From Sediminivirga luteola (lineage in GTDB: Bacteria > Actinomycetota > Actinomycetes > Actinomycetales > Brevibacteriaceae), in contig NZ_BMFY01000007.1 of the NCBI RefSeq assembly GCF_014639315.1, positions 124,001 to 188,000 on the forward strand: a stretch of DNA of 64,000 nt, written 5' to 3'. Positions 17,509-26,220 of this stretch are shown here, piece by piece. Made by a program: the position numbers and the translations under genes. Under the pieces are notes generated by a model that ran no database searches, was not told where the DNA came from, and saw nothing but the letters and a program-made list of their open reading frames with translations. Positions within the stretch are counted from its first letter, which is position 1. Every line of letters begins with the position of its first letter.

Positions 17509-18270
17509 TCAGCCGTGCTGGCGCAGGAAGTCCTCGGCGCCGCCGACGAGTTCGGTGTGGCCCTGCTCCAGATCGGAACGACCCACCAGGGCGGCGATCT
17601 CCGCTGCGAACTCCTCGACCGTGTACAGCTTGCCCGCGGCCTCCCGCCGGGCGTCGATGGCTCCCGGCTGAGCACGCTCCAGCAGCGTCGCGGTGATGGT
17701 GCCCTCGATCATGTCCCCGGAGACGACGGTGAGCAGGATGCCCTTCTCGTCCAGGACCGGAATGAGATCGCGCAGCGCGTCCTCGCCGGCGCGTTTGGAC
17801 CGCGCCACCGGCTCATAGGCGTCCATGGTGGCCGTCTGGTTGATGAAATGCGCCTGATGGCTGGTGACGAACACGATCTGGGATCCGGCCGGCATGACCT
17901 CCAGGGCGGCCTTCACCATGTTCACCTGGGCGTCGCGGTTGAGCGTGAGCGCGTAGTCCTCGCCTCGGCCGGCCTCCATGCCGCCGGAGGCGTTGAGGAT
18001 CAGCAGGTCCAGCGAGCCGAAGTGCTCCACCGCAGCATTCACCAGGGTCGCCGCGCCGCCTTCCTCGGTCAGGTCCGCGCCCACGGCCACGGCTTTCCCG
18101 CCGGCTTCCTCGATGCCGGCGACCACCTTCTGCGCGCGCGGCGCCTTCTGCCGGTAGTTCACCACGACACCCGCGCCGCGCGCGGCGATCAGCGCGGCGG
18201 TGGCCGCGCCGATGCCCCGGGAGGAGCCCGTGATCACTGCGCCCTTGCCTTCGAGATCCTTCGTCGTCAT
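17509..18270 (-). CDS. SDR-family oxidoreductase with shifted catalytic tyrosine
   Basis: Protein of 253 residues with the classical SDR Rossmann start GAVITGSSRGIGAAT at about 10-24 and the NASGG variant of the NNAG motif. A serine is at S137. At the active site the sequence is Y152-EPVARS-K159, so six residues separate tyrosine and lysine instead of three, and V155 occupies the usual tyrosine place. Start is the ATG at 18268-18270; the longer frame adds a basic non-homologous leader. The gene is alone, divergent from the small export protein. It is probably an NAD(P)-dependent reductase of unknown substrate, and catalysis by the usual mechanism is uncertain. Confidence 0.88.
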   Translation of the reverse strand: MTTKDLEGKGAVITGSSRGIGAATAALIAARGAGVVVNYRQKAPRAQKVVAGIEEAGGKAVAVGADLTEEGGAATLVNAAVEHFGSLDLLILNASGGMEAGRGEDYALTLNRDAQVNMVKAALEVMPAGSQIVFVTSHQAHFINQTATMDAYEPVARSKRAGEDALRDLIPVLDEKGILLTVVSGDMIEGTITATLLERAQPGAIDARREAAGKLYTVEEFAAEIAALVGRSDLEQGHTELVGGAEDFLRQHG

Positions 18271-18506
18271 GAAAGTGCTCAGCCCCGTTCCTTGAAGTCG
18301 TCTCTGTCGTCTTCGGCGGCTTACCGGCGGCTTGTGGTGCCATGCCGGGGTCCGTCGTGCTCCAGACATCGTATGGCCTCCGCCCGCCCCGACGCCTCCC
18401 GGCGGCCGGGCTCCCCAGGTCCGGCGGTCCCGGGGTCAACCGTCCGGCCGGTAAAGTAATCCCCTATGGGACCGGGATTCGACACGAGGGACGAGGTCAC
18501 GCGCGG

Positions 18507-19001
18507 ATGAACCTGAGCGCGGCGCAATGGTCGGTCCTCGGCGGCGTCTTCCTCGGCGGCGCCACGCCCTGGCTAGAGGCCATCGTCGTCATCCCCGGCG
18601 GCATCCTCGCCGGGGCCCCGGTGACGCTCGTGATACTGGCCGGGGTGACCGGGAACCTGCTGACGGTCGGCATCGCCGCCTGGTTCGGCGCACGCATCCG
18701 AGGGTGGTGGCAGCGCTGGCGGGAGAAGCGCAGAGCCCGCTCGGGCCGCGCCGGCGACCCCGAGGCCGAGGCGAAGCGGGCCCGCCGCCGGGCACGGATC
18801 GAACGGGTGATGTCGCGCTGGGGCATGCCGGGGCTGGCCATCCTCGGCCCCATTGGCCTGGGCACGCAGGTCTCCGCCGTGGTGGCGGTGGCCGCCGGGG
18901 TCAGCGCCTGGACGAGCTTCCTGTGGGTCGGCGCCGGCACGGTCGCCTGGAGCCTCGTCGCCGCGGTCGCCACCGTGGCGGGCGTCTCCGCCTTCGCCTG
19001 A
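18507..19001 (+). CDS. Small multi-drug export family membrane protein
   Basis: Protein of 164 residues. Membrane segments at about 8-35 (GGVFLGGATPWLEAIVVIPGG) and 38-62 are followed by a highly basic loop at about 63-100. The second half contains MSRWGMPGLAILGPIGLGTQVSAVVAVAAG and a final helix. This matches the Sm_multidrug_ex (PF06695) layout, where ATPWLE and GLALLGP-like motifs recur. The ATG at 18507 has a GAGG stretch about 10 bases upstream. The family name is historical and the true function in this organism is unknown. Confidence 0.8.
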   Translation: MNLSAAQWSVLGGVFLGGATPWLEAIVVIPGGILAGAPVTLVILAGVTGNLLTVGIAAWFGARIRGWWQRWREKRRARSGRAGDPEAEAKRARRRARIERVMSRWGMPGLAILGPIGLGTQVSAVVAVAAGVSAWTSFLWVGAGTVAWSLVAAVATVAGVSAFA

Positions 19002-19070
19002 GGGCCGGTCACCCAGGGCGGACGGTTCCGGTCGGCCCGCACCCGTTGCGCGGGCTGCTCCTTCCGCGGC

Positions 19071-20369
19071 TCAAGGCCCGGCCGCCGCCCCTTCACCCGA
19101 CGACGCCGAGGAGTATGCGTCCAGCAGCCGCAGCGTATCCGCCAGCTGTTCCTGCCAGACGGCCCGGACGATGTCGATCCGGTCATCGGCGTCCTGCAGC
19201 CGTCCCAGGTAGCCGGCCAGCCCCGCGCTTCCGGACGGAGCAGCCTCGTGCAGTGCCAGCATCCGCAGCACCACCTCGGCCTGGACGCCGTAGATGGGGA
19301 TCTGGGGTCCGCGCGGGGCGGTCAGCCCGATGAAGTACAGCTTCTCCAGGCCCGCGGGCACGATCCCGGCACCGTAGCGCAGCGGCACGTCCCGGCTGCG
19401 CTGCAGCAACGACTCGTCCAGGAAGGGAAGCGCCGCACGGAAGCCCGTGGCCTACAGGATCGTGTCGTAGTCCCGGCTGCTGCCATCGGCGAAGTGCACG
19501 GTACGCCCTTCGAACCGTCGCACCGCCGGCCTGATGCCGATCCGGCCGTGCTGGACCCAGTACAGCAGCAGATCGTTGACCACGGTCCGGCCCTCCGCCA
19601 GCGTGCGGTGCCTGGGCTGGGGCATGCCGGGGTAGTGATGCCACTCGCCGATGGACACCCGGGCCAGCAGCCGCGCAATCAGGTCCTGCTCCTCCGGGGC
19701 GAACTCGGCCAGCCACGGCACCTCCTGCCGGGGCACGCCGAAGTACGCCTTGGGCTGGAAGTGCACCCCCTCGCGGACGACGACGTCCACCTCGTAGCGG
19801 TGCGCGGCGGCATCGGCGGCCAGATCGCAGCCGGAGTTCCCGGCGCCGATGACGAGCACCCGCTGCCCGTCGATGTCACCGGTGTTGCGGTAGCTCCCGG
19901 AGTGCCTCTGCGCGCCGGTGAACGTGCCGGGCACCTCGGGGATGCGCGGCTCGTGCAGATGGCCGTTGGCGACCAGCACGCCGTCGTAGCCGATCCGCTC
20001 GCCCGTGCTGAGCGTGACCATCCAGCCGGCGTCTCCCACGGCGCCGCCAGAGGGTACGGGGACCACCGATTCCACGGCCGTGCCGAAGCTGATCGCCTCC
20101 TGCAGGCCGTGCTCGCGGGCGTAGGACACGATGTAGTCCCGCACCTCGTCGCGCCGCGGGAAGTGCGGGTAGCGGGCGGGCATGGGAAAGTCCTTGAAGT
20201 GCGTCGAATCCCGTGAGGTGATCAGATGCAGGGCGTCGTAGTCGGTGTGCCAGTGCCCGCCCACCCGGTCACTCTTCTCATAGCAGTCCACCCGGTGGCC
20301 GGCCCGGCGGAGTTCGTGGAGGGCGGACAGGCCGGCGGCACCGGCGCCGATGACGCAGTAACGGCTCAT
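19071..20369 (-). pseudogene. Flavin-containing monooxygenase, interrupted by an in-frame amber codon
   Basis: The N-terminal 305 codons encode a typical FMO: FAD-binding GAGAAGL near residue 8, the FMO fingerprint FTGAQRHSGSYR, and NADPH-binding VIGAGNSGCDLA. At 19452-19454 the minus strand reads TAG between DYDTIL and ATGF, exactly where the family has a tyrosine or cysteine before ATG(Y/F). The same frame then continues with ATGFRAALPFLDESLL and a normal C-terminus to 19071, total 433 codons. A single TAC-to-TAG change explains it. Start is preceded by GAAGGAAA. It is last in an operon with two SDRs. Readthrough, real decay or base error are all possible. Confidence 0.85.
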
Positions 20370-20417
20370 TGCAGGGTTTCCTTCGGGATTCTTCCAGCGG
20401 GCGGATGGGCAGCTTGG

Positions 20418-21143
20418 CTAGACGGCGGTCAGGCCGCCGTCGATGGGATAGACGGCCCCCGTGACGAAGGAGGAGTCGTCGGCGAGCAGGTACGCCACCA
20501 GGGGCGCGATCTCCTCCGGACCGGCACGGCGCCCCAGCGGCGCTGCCGAGCTGGTGCCGCCGGCGGGCTCATCGTCGTTCATCGGGGTGGCGACCCCGCC
20601 GGGGCAGATGGCGTTCACCCGCACATGGGGCGCCAGTTCCGCCGCGGCCACGCGGGTCAGTGCGATCACCGCGGCTTTGGAGGCGGCGTAGGCGGCATAG
20701 CCGGGCGAACCGGTGAGCGCGGCGGTGGAGGACACGTTCACCACCGCGCCGCCGGCCTCCCGCAGGGCGGGCCCCAGATGCTTGATGCCCAGGAACGGCC
20801 CATGCACATTGACCCGCTCGTGCAGCGTCCAGGCCTCCAGGGTGGTTTCGGCAAGGGCGCTGTACCGCAGGACGCCGGCGTTGTTGACCAGCCCGTGCAG
20901 GGGCGTTCCCGTCTCGCGGAATTCGGCGGCCAGGGCGGCCCAGTCGGCCTCCCGGGTCACGTCCAGGTGCCGGTAGAGGGCATCATGGCCGGCCGCCCGG
21001 AGCCCGGCCGTGGTCTCTTCGCCCTGCTCACCCAGGACGTCGGTGAGGATCACGCGGTGGCCGCGCCCGGCGAGCAGCGTGGCGTGCGCGGCGCCCTGGC
21101 CGCGGGCTGCGCCGGTGATGACGATGGTCTGCTGTGCGGTCAT
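20418..21143 (-). CDS. SDR-family oxidoreductase
   Basis: Protein of 241 residues with IVITGAARGQGAAHA, NNAG, the catalytic S in VVNVSSTAAL, and YAAYAASKAAV with the normal YxxxK spacing. The end FVTGAVYPIDGGLTAV is standard. A GGAAAGGA ribosome site precedes the ATG at 21141-21143, so the ten extra codons upstream are not used. It lies 13 bases after the stop of another SDR gene and 48 bases before the broken monooxygenase. The three look like a small catabolic operon, for example oxidation of a ketone or terpenoid, but the substrate is not visible. Confidence 0.92.
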   Translation of the reverse strand: MTAQQTIVITGAARGQGAAHATLLAGRGHRVILTDVLGEQGEETTAGLRAAGHDALYRHLDVTREADWAALAAEFRETGTPLHGLVNNAGVLRYSALAETTLEAWTLHERVNVHGPFLGIKHLGPALREAGGAVVNVSSTAALTGSPGYAAYAASKAAVIALTRVAAAELAPHVRVNAICPGGVATPMNDDEPAGGTSSAAPLGRRAGPEEIAPLVAYLLADDSSFVTGAVYPIDGGLTAV

Positions 21144-21156
21144 ATTCCGTCCTTTC

Positions 21157-21891
21157 CTAGCGGAGCACATCGCCGCCGGAGAGCACCACGGTCTCCCCCG
21201 TCATGAAGCCGGCCAGATCGCCATCGGCCAGCAGTGCGATCCACCGCGCCACCTCCTCCGGCTGGCCTACCCGGCCCAGCGGGATGCCGCCTGCAGCGGC
21301 TTTCATCCGGTCCGTGGCGGCGGTTCCCGGCGTGGCGATCCAGCCCGGTGCCACGCCGTTGACCCGGATGCGCGCCGGGGCGAGTTCCAGGGCCAGCGAT
21401 TTGGTCAGCATCACCACCGCCGCCTTCGAGGCACCGTAGAGCAGCTGGCCGGGAGAGACCTCGAAGGCGTCGACGGAGGCGATGTTGACGACCGCGGCAC
21501 CGCCGGTCAGGCGAGGGCGGCAGGCGGCGATGACGTTGAGCACGCCCAGGACGTTCACGTCGAAGATGTGGCGGTAGATCGCCTCGTCGTAGGTCTCCAG
21601 GGTGCTGGGCGGGTAGACGCCGGCGACATTGGCGACGACATCGATGCTCTCTGCCGGACCCAGCGCCGCTTCGACGGCGGCCGCCAGGATTTCCCGGGAA
21701 CGGACATCGGCGGCCACCGGCGTATAGGAGCCGGCGTCGCCGGTGGCCGGCACGGCGTCGGCGCCGGCGAGGTCGATGCCGATGACGTGCCTGCCCCGGG
21801 CGAGGAATTCCCGTGCCGTAGCCAGGCCCATCCCGGAGGCCGCGCCGGTGACGATCACCGCGCCCTGCTCGTGCTGTGTCATGTCTTCCAT
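21157..21891 (-). CDS. SDR-family oxidoreductase
   Basis: Protein of 244 residues, first gene of the SDR-SDR-monooxygenase operon. It has AVIVTGAASGMGLATA, a shortened VANVAGVYPP in place of NNAG, the catalytic serine in VVNIASVDAF, and YGASKAAV with correct YxxxK spacing. The end is FMTGETVVLSGGDVLR. Two in-frame ATGs, at 21891 and three codons later, are possible starts. A GGAAG stretch precedes the second one closely. A LysR gene lies divergently upstream with a palindrome between them. Confidence 0.9.
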   Translation of the reverse strand: MEDMTQHEQGAVIVTGAASGMGLATAREFLARGRHVIGIDLAGADAVPATGDAGSYTPVAADVRSREILAAAVEAALGPAESIDVVANVAGVYPPSTLETYDEAIYRHIFDVNVLGVLNVIAACRPRLTGGAAVVNIASVDAFEVSPGQLLYGASKAAVVMLTKSLALELAPARIRVNGVAPGWIATPGTAATDRMKAAAGGIPLGRVGQPEEVARWIALLADGDLAGFMTGETVVLSGGDVLR

Positions 21892-21909
21892 TGCACTGTG
21901 CCGCAGGCC

Positions 21910-21957
21910 TCAAGGACAATGCTCACTATCAGAGAGCAGCTCAAGGCTTTTCCTTGA
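21910..21957. promoter_or_regulatory. Candidate LysR operator between SDR operon and LysR gene
   Basis: A perfect palindrome TCAAGG-CTTTT-CCTTGA lies at 21941-21957, and a third TCAAGG half-site at 21910-21915, 31 bp away. LysR proteins commonly bind a dyad recognition site plus a nearby activation half-site. The region is 52 bp upstream of the SDR start and about 70 bp upstream of the LysR GTG, as expected for divergent control. Confidence 0.5.
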
Positions 21958-22029
21958 ACGCCGTGCGCTGGGGGCCGGGGGCGCGACCGCTCCGCACGCC
22001 AGGCACAGACCCGAGAACGAGGAGGACCC

Positions 22030-22968
22030 GTGGCTCTTCCGACGGTGCGCCAGCTGGAGTACTTCGTCACCGCCGCCAGGGTGGGCACGCTGTCCGCCGC
22101 GGCGGCGGAGCATCACATCGCGCAGCCGAGCCTGTCGGAGCAGATCGCGGTGCTCGAGCGCACCCTCAGAGTCCCCCTCTTCACGCGCACGTCACGCCGG
22201 CTCCTGCTCACCGACGCCGGCAAGCAGCTGCTGCCGCTGGCCGAACGCGCTCTGCAGGACACCCGCGAGATCGAGCTGTGGAGCCGGCGCATCCACGATG
22301 TGGAGCACGGCACGGTCTCCTTCGGGACCTTCAGCAGCGCCCATCTGTATCTGCTCCCGCATCTGGTCCGGGACTTCCGCGCGGCGCATCCGGGCGTGCG
22401 GATCCAGGTGGCCGGCCTGAACTCCGCGGAGGTCGCCGAGGCGGTGCGCACCGGCCGCCTGGAGGCCGGGCTGGTGCAACTGCCGGTGGACGATCGCGAA
22501 CTGGCGGTGACCCCTCCCGTGTTCACCGATCAGGCCGTCTACGCCGCACGCGATCCGGAGCGCACCCGGGAACCGGTGGACATCCGCACGCTGGCCGCCC
22601 GTCCGCTGGTGCTCTCCGAGGCCCGCTGGGAGTACACCGATCCGCTGCGGGCCACGCTGCTCGAACGCGCCCAGCGCGCCGGCGTCGCCCTGGAACCGGT
22701 GGTGGAGGTGGAGTTCCAGGCGCACGCCTTCGAGCTGGCGGCGCAAGGGGTGGCGGACTGCCTGGTGTCCTACCACGTGGGCCGGAGCCAGTTCACCGCC
22801 CGCGGGATGAGCTGGGCGCCGCTGGACCCGCCCCTGTACGAGCATTACGCCTTCATCACCAGGAAGGACGGGGCCATCTCCCCGGCGACGAAAGCGTTCA
22901 TGGACCTCGCCCACCGGCTGCTCAGCGAGCTGGCCCGAGCACCTGCATCAGCGCATCAACCCGGATGA
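22030..22968 (+). CDS. LysR-family transcriptional regulator
   Basis: Regulator of 312 residues. The N-terminal HTH is LEYFVTAARVGTLSAAAAEHHIAQPSLSEQI, and the effector domain runs from about residue 90 onward. Start is the GTG at 22030, with GAGGAGG a few bases before it. It is divergent from the SDR-SDR-monooxygenase operon and likely controls it through the TCAAGG palindrome between them. The inducer is unknown. About 220 bases follow this gene before the next one; I see no convincing gene there. Confidence 0.92.
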   Translation: MALPTVRQLEYFVTAARVGTLSAAAAEHHIAQPSLSEQIAVLERTLRVPLFTRTSRRLLLTDAGKQLLPLAERALQDTREIELWSRRIHDVEHGTVSFGTFSSAHLYLLPHLVRDFRAAHPGVRIQVAGLNSAEVAEAVRTGRLEAGLVQLPVDDRELAVTPPVFTDQAVYAARDPERTREPVDIRTLAARPLVLSEARWEYTDPLRATLLERAQRAGVALEPVVEVEFQAHAFELAAQGVADCLVSYHVGRSQFTARGMSWAPLDPPLYEHYAFITRKDGAISPATKAFMDLAHRLLSELARAPASAHQPG

Positions 22969-23189
22969 TGCGGGCTGCCCTCGCCCAGGCCGAGAGCGCC
23001 ACGGTCGTCACGCTCGACTCCGATTTCGGCAGATCCTCCGGCGTCACCTGGTCGCAGCCGGGCAGCGACGGCGGTCTGCTACGGTCACGGCGAGCTTCGG
23101 TCAGTCCGTGACCACGACGCCCCGCGCACCGATAAAAGCTGCGCCATCGAACACCTGAAGGCGGAGACGATAAGCGTGCCGCTGGCCCG

Positions 23190-24674
23190 TCACAGCGCAG
23201 CGCGCAGCCCGCGGCCCGGGTAGGCGTCAATGACGATGTCGCCTTCCCGCACCACGAACACGCCATCGACCAGCACATAGTCAATGCCAATCGAGGGCCG
23301 GGTGCTGTCGAGGTACGTGGTCTGGTCAGTCACCTTCTCGGGGTCGATCACCACCAGGTCGGCATCGGCGCCCACCCCCAGGTGGCCCTTGGCCCGGAAC
23401 GCCTCAGTCGTGGAGTCCATCACCCGCGCGGGCAGATAGCTGCACCGCCGGAATGCCTCAAGCCACGTCCACAGGCCGTTCTCCCGCACCATCATCCGCA
23501 GGGAGCGGGCATAGGTGCCCGAGGTCCGCGGGTGGGTGGTCCCGCCCTCGGGCAGCGGCCACTCGCGGGTGTCCGTGCTGCCGTCCGGGAAGGTGACGTG
23601 CATGGCATCGGAAGCGACGATGCCGTCGGGAAAGGCCAGGGACTGCTCCAGCAGCGCGCGGTCGGCGGGGTTCTCGTCGTCGATGAACTCGACGATGCAC
23701 GCCGCACCCGGATCCGTCGTCCGCACATGCCGCAGATGGGCCTCGTCCCGGATCCGCTCACCGGTGGTCACCAGCACGATGTTCCACGGCTTGAGATCCC
23801 AGGCCGGCAGACGCTCGGGGGCGAGGAAGGCCGCACCGATGCCAGTGCTGCCGGCACCGTAGGGGTAGGTCTCGACGGTGATCGAGGCCCCGCCCGTGCG
23901 CGCGTCCTCGATGGTGCCGAGGGTGCGCTCGATATGGCGCCGCGAGGTGCTGTTGACATGGCAGTGGTGCACCTGGCCGCCCAGATCCATCGCGATCTGC
24001 GCGGCCTCCAGGGTGCCGTCGATCGGCGTGGTGGGATCCGATTCCACGATCTCGCGCACATGCGTGAAGGTGGGCACGCCCGCCCGGGCGGCCAACTCGT
24101 TGACCGCCCGGTACTCGCGCGGATCCGTGCGCGGGGCGTAGCCCTGCAGGATGCCGATGCCCAGGGCGCCATCGGCCAGCTCGCTCTCCAGCCGTCCCAG
24201 CCAGGCCTGCAGCTGCGCTGGTGAGGAGTCTGCCTGCCAGGCGGGGTCGGCGATCATCGAGAGGCCGTTCACGAAGTCCGCGTCCGCTTTGCGGCCGGAC
24301 AGCACCTCGGCCCGGGCCATGCCCCAGGAGGCCGAGAACCCGAAGTTGATGGGCCGGCCCTCCTTCTGGGCATTGGCATAGGCCAGCTCCACCGGCAGCA
24401 GGCCGGCCTCGAGCTCGAGCGCCGTAGTGACGCCGTCGCGGGCCTGCAGACGCTGCCCCGCTACGGAATTCACATGGCTGTGGAGGTCCACGAAGCCCGG
24501 TCCCACCACCTTGCCCGTGACATCGACGACCGCGGCCTCGGCCAGCGCCGCATCGCTCAGCAGTTCGGAGCCCACCGCGGCGATCTTCCCGTTCTCCACC
24601 AGCACATCGGCCTGGCGATCCGTCCCGGTGCCGGGATCGACGACGCGCCCGCCGCGCAGCAGTACGGTGCTCAT
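23190..24674 (-). CDS. D-aminoacylase / N-acyl-D-amino-acid deacylase family amidohydrolase
   Basis: Protein of 494 residues. Metal ligands are H65 and H67 (FVDLHSHVNS), a glutamate in DGVTTALELEAG replacing the cysteine of classical D-aminoacylases, histidines in FTHVRE and HHCHVNS, and an aspartate in IVASDAM. Such enzymes release D-amino acids from N-acyl forms in the cytosol. The start overlaps the preceding serine-hydrolase gene by 4 bases, and it is the last gene of the four-gene leftward operon starting at 28750. Within the island it would feed free D-amino acids to the acyltransferase and racemase encoded on the other strand. Exact acyl and amino-acid preference is not readable. Confidence 0.88.
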   Translation of the reverse strand: MSTVLLRGGRVVDPGTGTDRQADVLVENGKIAAVGSELLSDAALAEAAVVDVTGKVVGPGFVDLHSHVNSVAGQRLQARDGVTTALELEAGLLPVELAYANAQKEGRPINFGFSASWGMARAEVLSGRKADADFVNGLSMIADPAWQADSSPAQLQAWLGRLESELADGALGIGILQGYAPRTDPREYRAVNELAARAGVPTFTHVREIVESDPTTPIDGTLEAAQIAMDLGGQVHHCHVNSTSRRHIERTLGTIEDARTGGASITVETYPYGAGSTGIGAAFLAPERLPAWDLKPWNIVLVTTGERIRDEAHLRHVRTTDPGAACIVEFIDDENPADRALLEQSLAFPDGIVASDAMHVTFPDGSTDTREWPLPEGGTTHPRTSGTYARSLRMMVRENGLWTWLEAFRRCSYLPARVMDSTTEAFRAKGHLGVGADADLVVIDPEKVTDQTTYLDSTRPSIGIDYVLVDGVFVVREGDIVIDAYPGRGLRAAL

Positions 24675-26137
24675 CGTGCGCCTCCCTCCGTATGCTCGCC
24701 TGTCTCGTCCCCTGCATTCTCCTCCGTCGTGACATCGCGCCTGGGCAGGCAGCGGATGCCCACATAGGCGCAGTCACGGCCATCGACCTCCGTGAACGCG
24801 ACCGAAGCCCAGGGGCTGAGATCGTCGGCCCGAGTCACGAAGTGCGCGGGAGCGCCGGCCGGCAGCAGCTCCAGGGTGTCCGGCTCGGCGTCCCCGGCGA
24901 GGACTCCGGCCTTGAGGCGCGCCTCCAGAGTGCCCTGCTCGGACTTCCGCACCTCCAGCGAGGTGCTGGCATCGGCATAGGTGCCCAGCAGGCTCTCGTC
25001 GAGGACCGCGTCCTCAGCCGGGCCCGCAGGAGCCGCCGTGCTCGGGGGCGCGGTCCCGGCGAAGACCTCCGCGAAGGCTCCATAGACCTCGGGCGCCGCG
25101 GCCGGGGCGACGCCGCCGTTGCAGAACACCACGAACACCACGCCGTCCTCCGGCAGCACCTGGAACCACGCGTTGTTGCCGATCGTCGTACCGCCGTGCC
25201 AGTACACCCGATGACCGTTCCAGTCATCGAGCATCCAGCCCAGGCCCCACTGCGGGGCCATGGTGGCGGCCGCGGGATCGAGGGTGACCTGCGGGGTGGT
25301 CATCAGCTCCACGGACTCCGCGCTCAGCAGGCGCGTTCCGCCGGGACCGGCCCCGCCGCGCAGGAACGCTCCGCCGAAGTCCAGCAGATCGTCGACGCTG
25401 CTGGTGATCAGGCCGGCAGGGCCCATCGAACGAGTGATGAGCGCGGTGGGCGCGGGCAGCCAGTCGCGCTGGCCGGGCTGGCGCACATGCCCGTACTGGA
25501 AGCGATGGCCCATCACCTCCTCGGGCAGGGTGAAGAAGCGGTCGAGGTCCAGACGCTGGCTGATGCGCGCTCGCAGGGACTCGTCCCAGGTGCGGCCGTC
25601 GAGCACTTCGATGATGCGCCCGGCGAGCACGAAGCCGGAGTTGCAGTAGGACCAGCCGGTACTGGGAGCGAACAGCGACTCCGCGGACTTCAGCGTTGCC
25701 ACGTATTTCTCCAGGCAGTCGTCGCCGCGGCCGGTGTCGGTGAACAGATCGCCGTCGATGCCCGAGGTGTGGGTGACGAGGTGCCTGACCGTGATCGTGC
25801 GGGCATCGACGGAACCGAGCTCCAGATCCTGGAGGATGTCGGTCACCGGGGTGTCGAGGTCGAGCTTCCCCTCCTCCCGCAGCTGCAGGATCATCGTCGT
25901 GGTGACCACCTTGGTGATCGAACCCACCTGGCACAGCGTGCCGGGCGTGCTGAGCACCCCGGTGCGGGTGTTGCTGACACCGGTCGCGGCCGTGAAGCGC
26001 TGCTCCGCGCCGGTCACGGGGTCGATGCGCAGGACGCCGGCCACGATGCCGGGAACATGGTGACGCCGGGCGATCTCGGCGAGGAGGTTCTCCCAGGGGG
26101 CGGGGTCGAATGCGAGGGGACTGAGGTTCTCAGGCAT
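24671..26137 (-). CDS. Class C beta-lactamase-fold serine hydrolase (D-aminopeptidase/esterase-like)
   Basis: Protein of 488 residues. A beta-lactamase-fold domain at about 15-370 has S73-I-T-K76, Y164-C-N166 and HGGTTIGNN, i.e. SxxK, YxN and HGG triads intact. A C-terminal domain (about 385-460) of the type found in D-aminopeptidases follows. No signal peptide is present, so it acts in the cytoplasm. Family members hydrolyse D-amino-acid amides or peptides, or esters. Coupling to a D-aminoacylase and a peptide-binding lipoprotein gene favours a role in breaking D-residue peptides after import. Confidence 0.9.
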   Translation of the reverse strand: MPENLSPLAFDPAPWENLLAEIARRHHVPGIVAGVLRIDPVTGAEQRFTAATGVSNTRTGVLSTPGTLCQVGSITKVVTTTMILQLREEGKLDLDTPVTDILQDLELGSVDARTITVRHLVTHTSGIDGDLFTDTGRGDDCLEKYVATLKSAESLFAPSTGWSYCNSGFVLAGRIIEVLDGRTWDESLRARISQRLDLDRFFTLPEEVMGHRFQYGHVRQPGQRDWLPAPTALITRSMGPAGLITSSVDDLLDFGGAFLRGGAGPGGTRLLSAESVELMTTPQVTLDPAAATMAPQWGLGWMLDDWNGHRVYWHGGTTIGNNAWFQVLPEDGVVFVVFCNGGVAPAAAPEVYGAFAEVFAGTAPPSTAAPAGPAEDAVLDESLLGTYADASTSLEVRKSEQGTLEARLKAGVLAGDAEPDTLELLPAGAPAHFVTRADDLSPWASVAFTEVDGRDCAYVGIRCLPRRDVTTEENAGDETGEHTEGGAR

Positions 26138-26153
26138 GGATTCTCCGTTTCTC

Positions 26154-26203
26154 CGGAACCTGCGTCCGTAGGAGCCCTGGAGCTCCTACGGGCGCTGGTT
26201 CCG
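26154..26203 (-). terminator. Long hairpin after the binding-protein gene
   Basis: A 10-bp perfect stem CCGTAGGAGC (26166-26175) with its complement at 26182-26191 is enclosed by an outer 7-bp stem CGGAACC/GGTTCCG (26154-26160 and 26197-26203). It sits in the 83-bp gap just after the lipoprotein gene and before the next gene of the same operon. Hairpins in this place usually stabilise the binding-protein message or partly terminate it. Confidence 0.55.
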
Positions 26204-26220
26204 AGCGTTCGATGGGCTGC

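Noticed and set aside
22922-23290. Leftward frame after the LysR gene whose peptide ending SVTTVALSAWARAARIIRVD faintly recalls the C-terminus of dihydropteroate synthase
   Set aside because: The match is short, lacks the usual RVHDV and all other DHPS motifs, and overlaps the 3' end of the LysR gene. Too weak to call a remnant.
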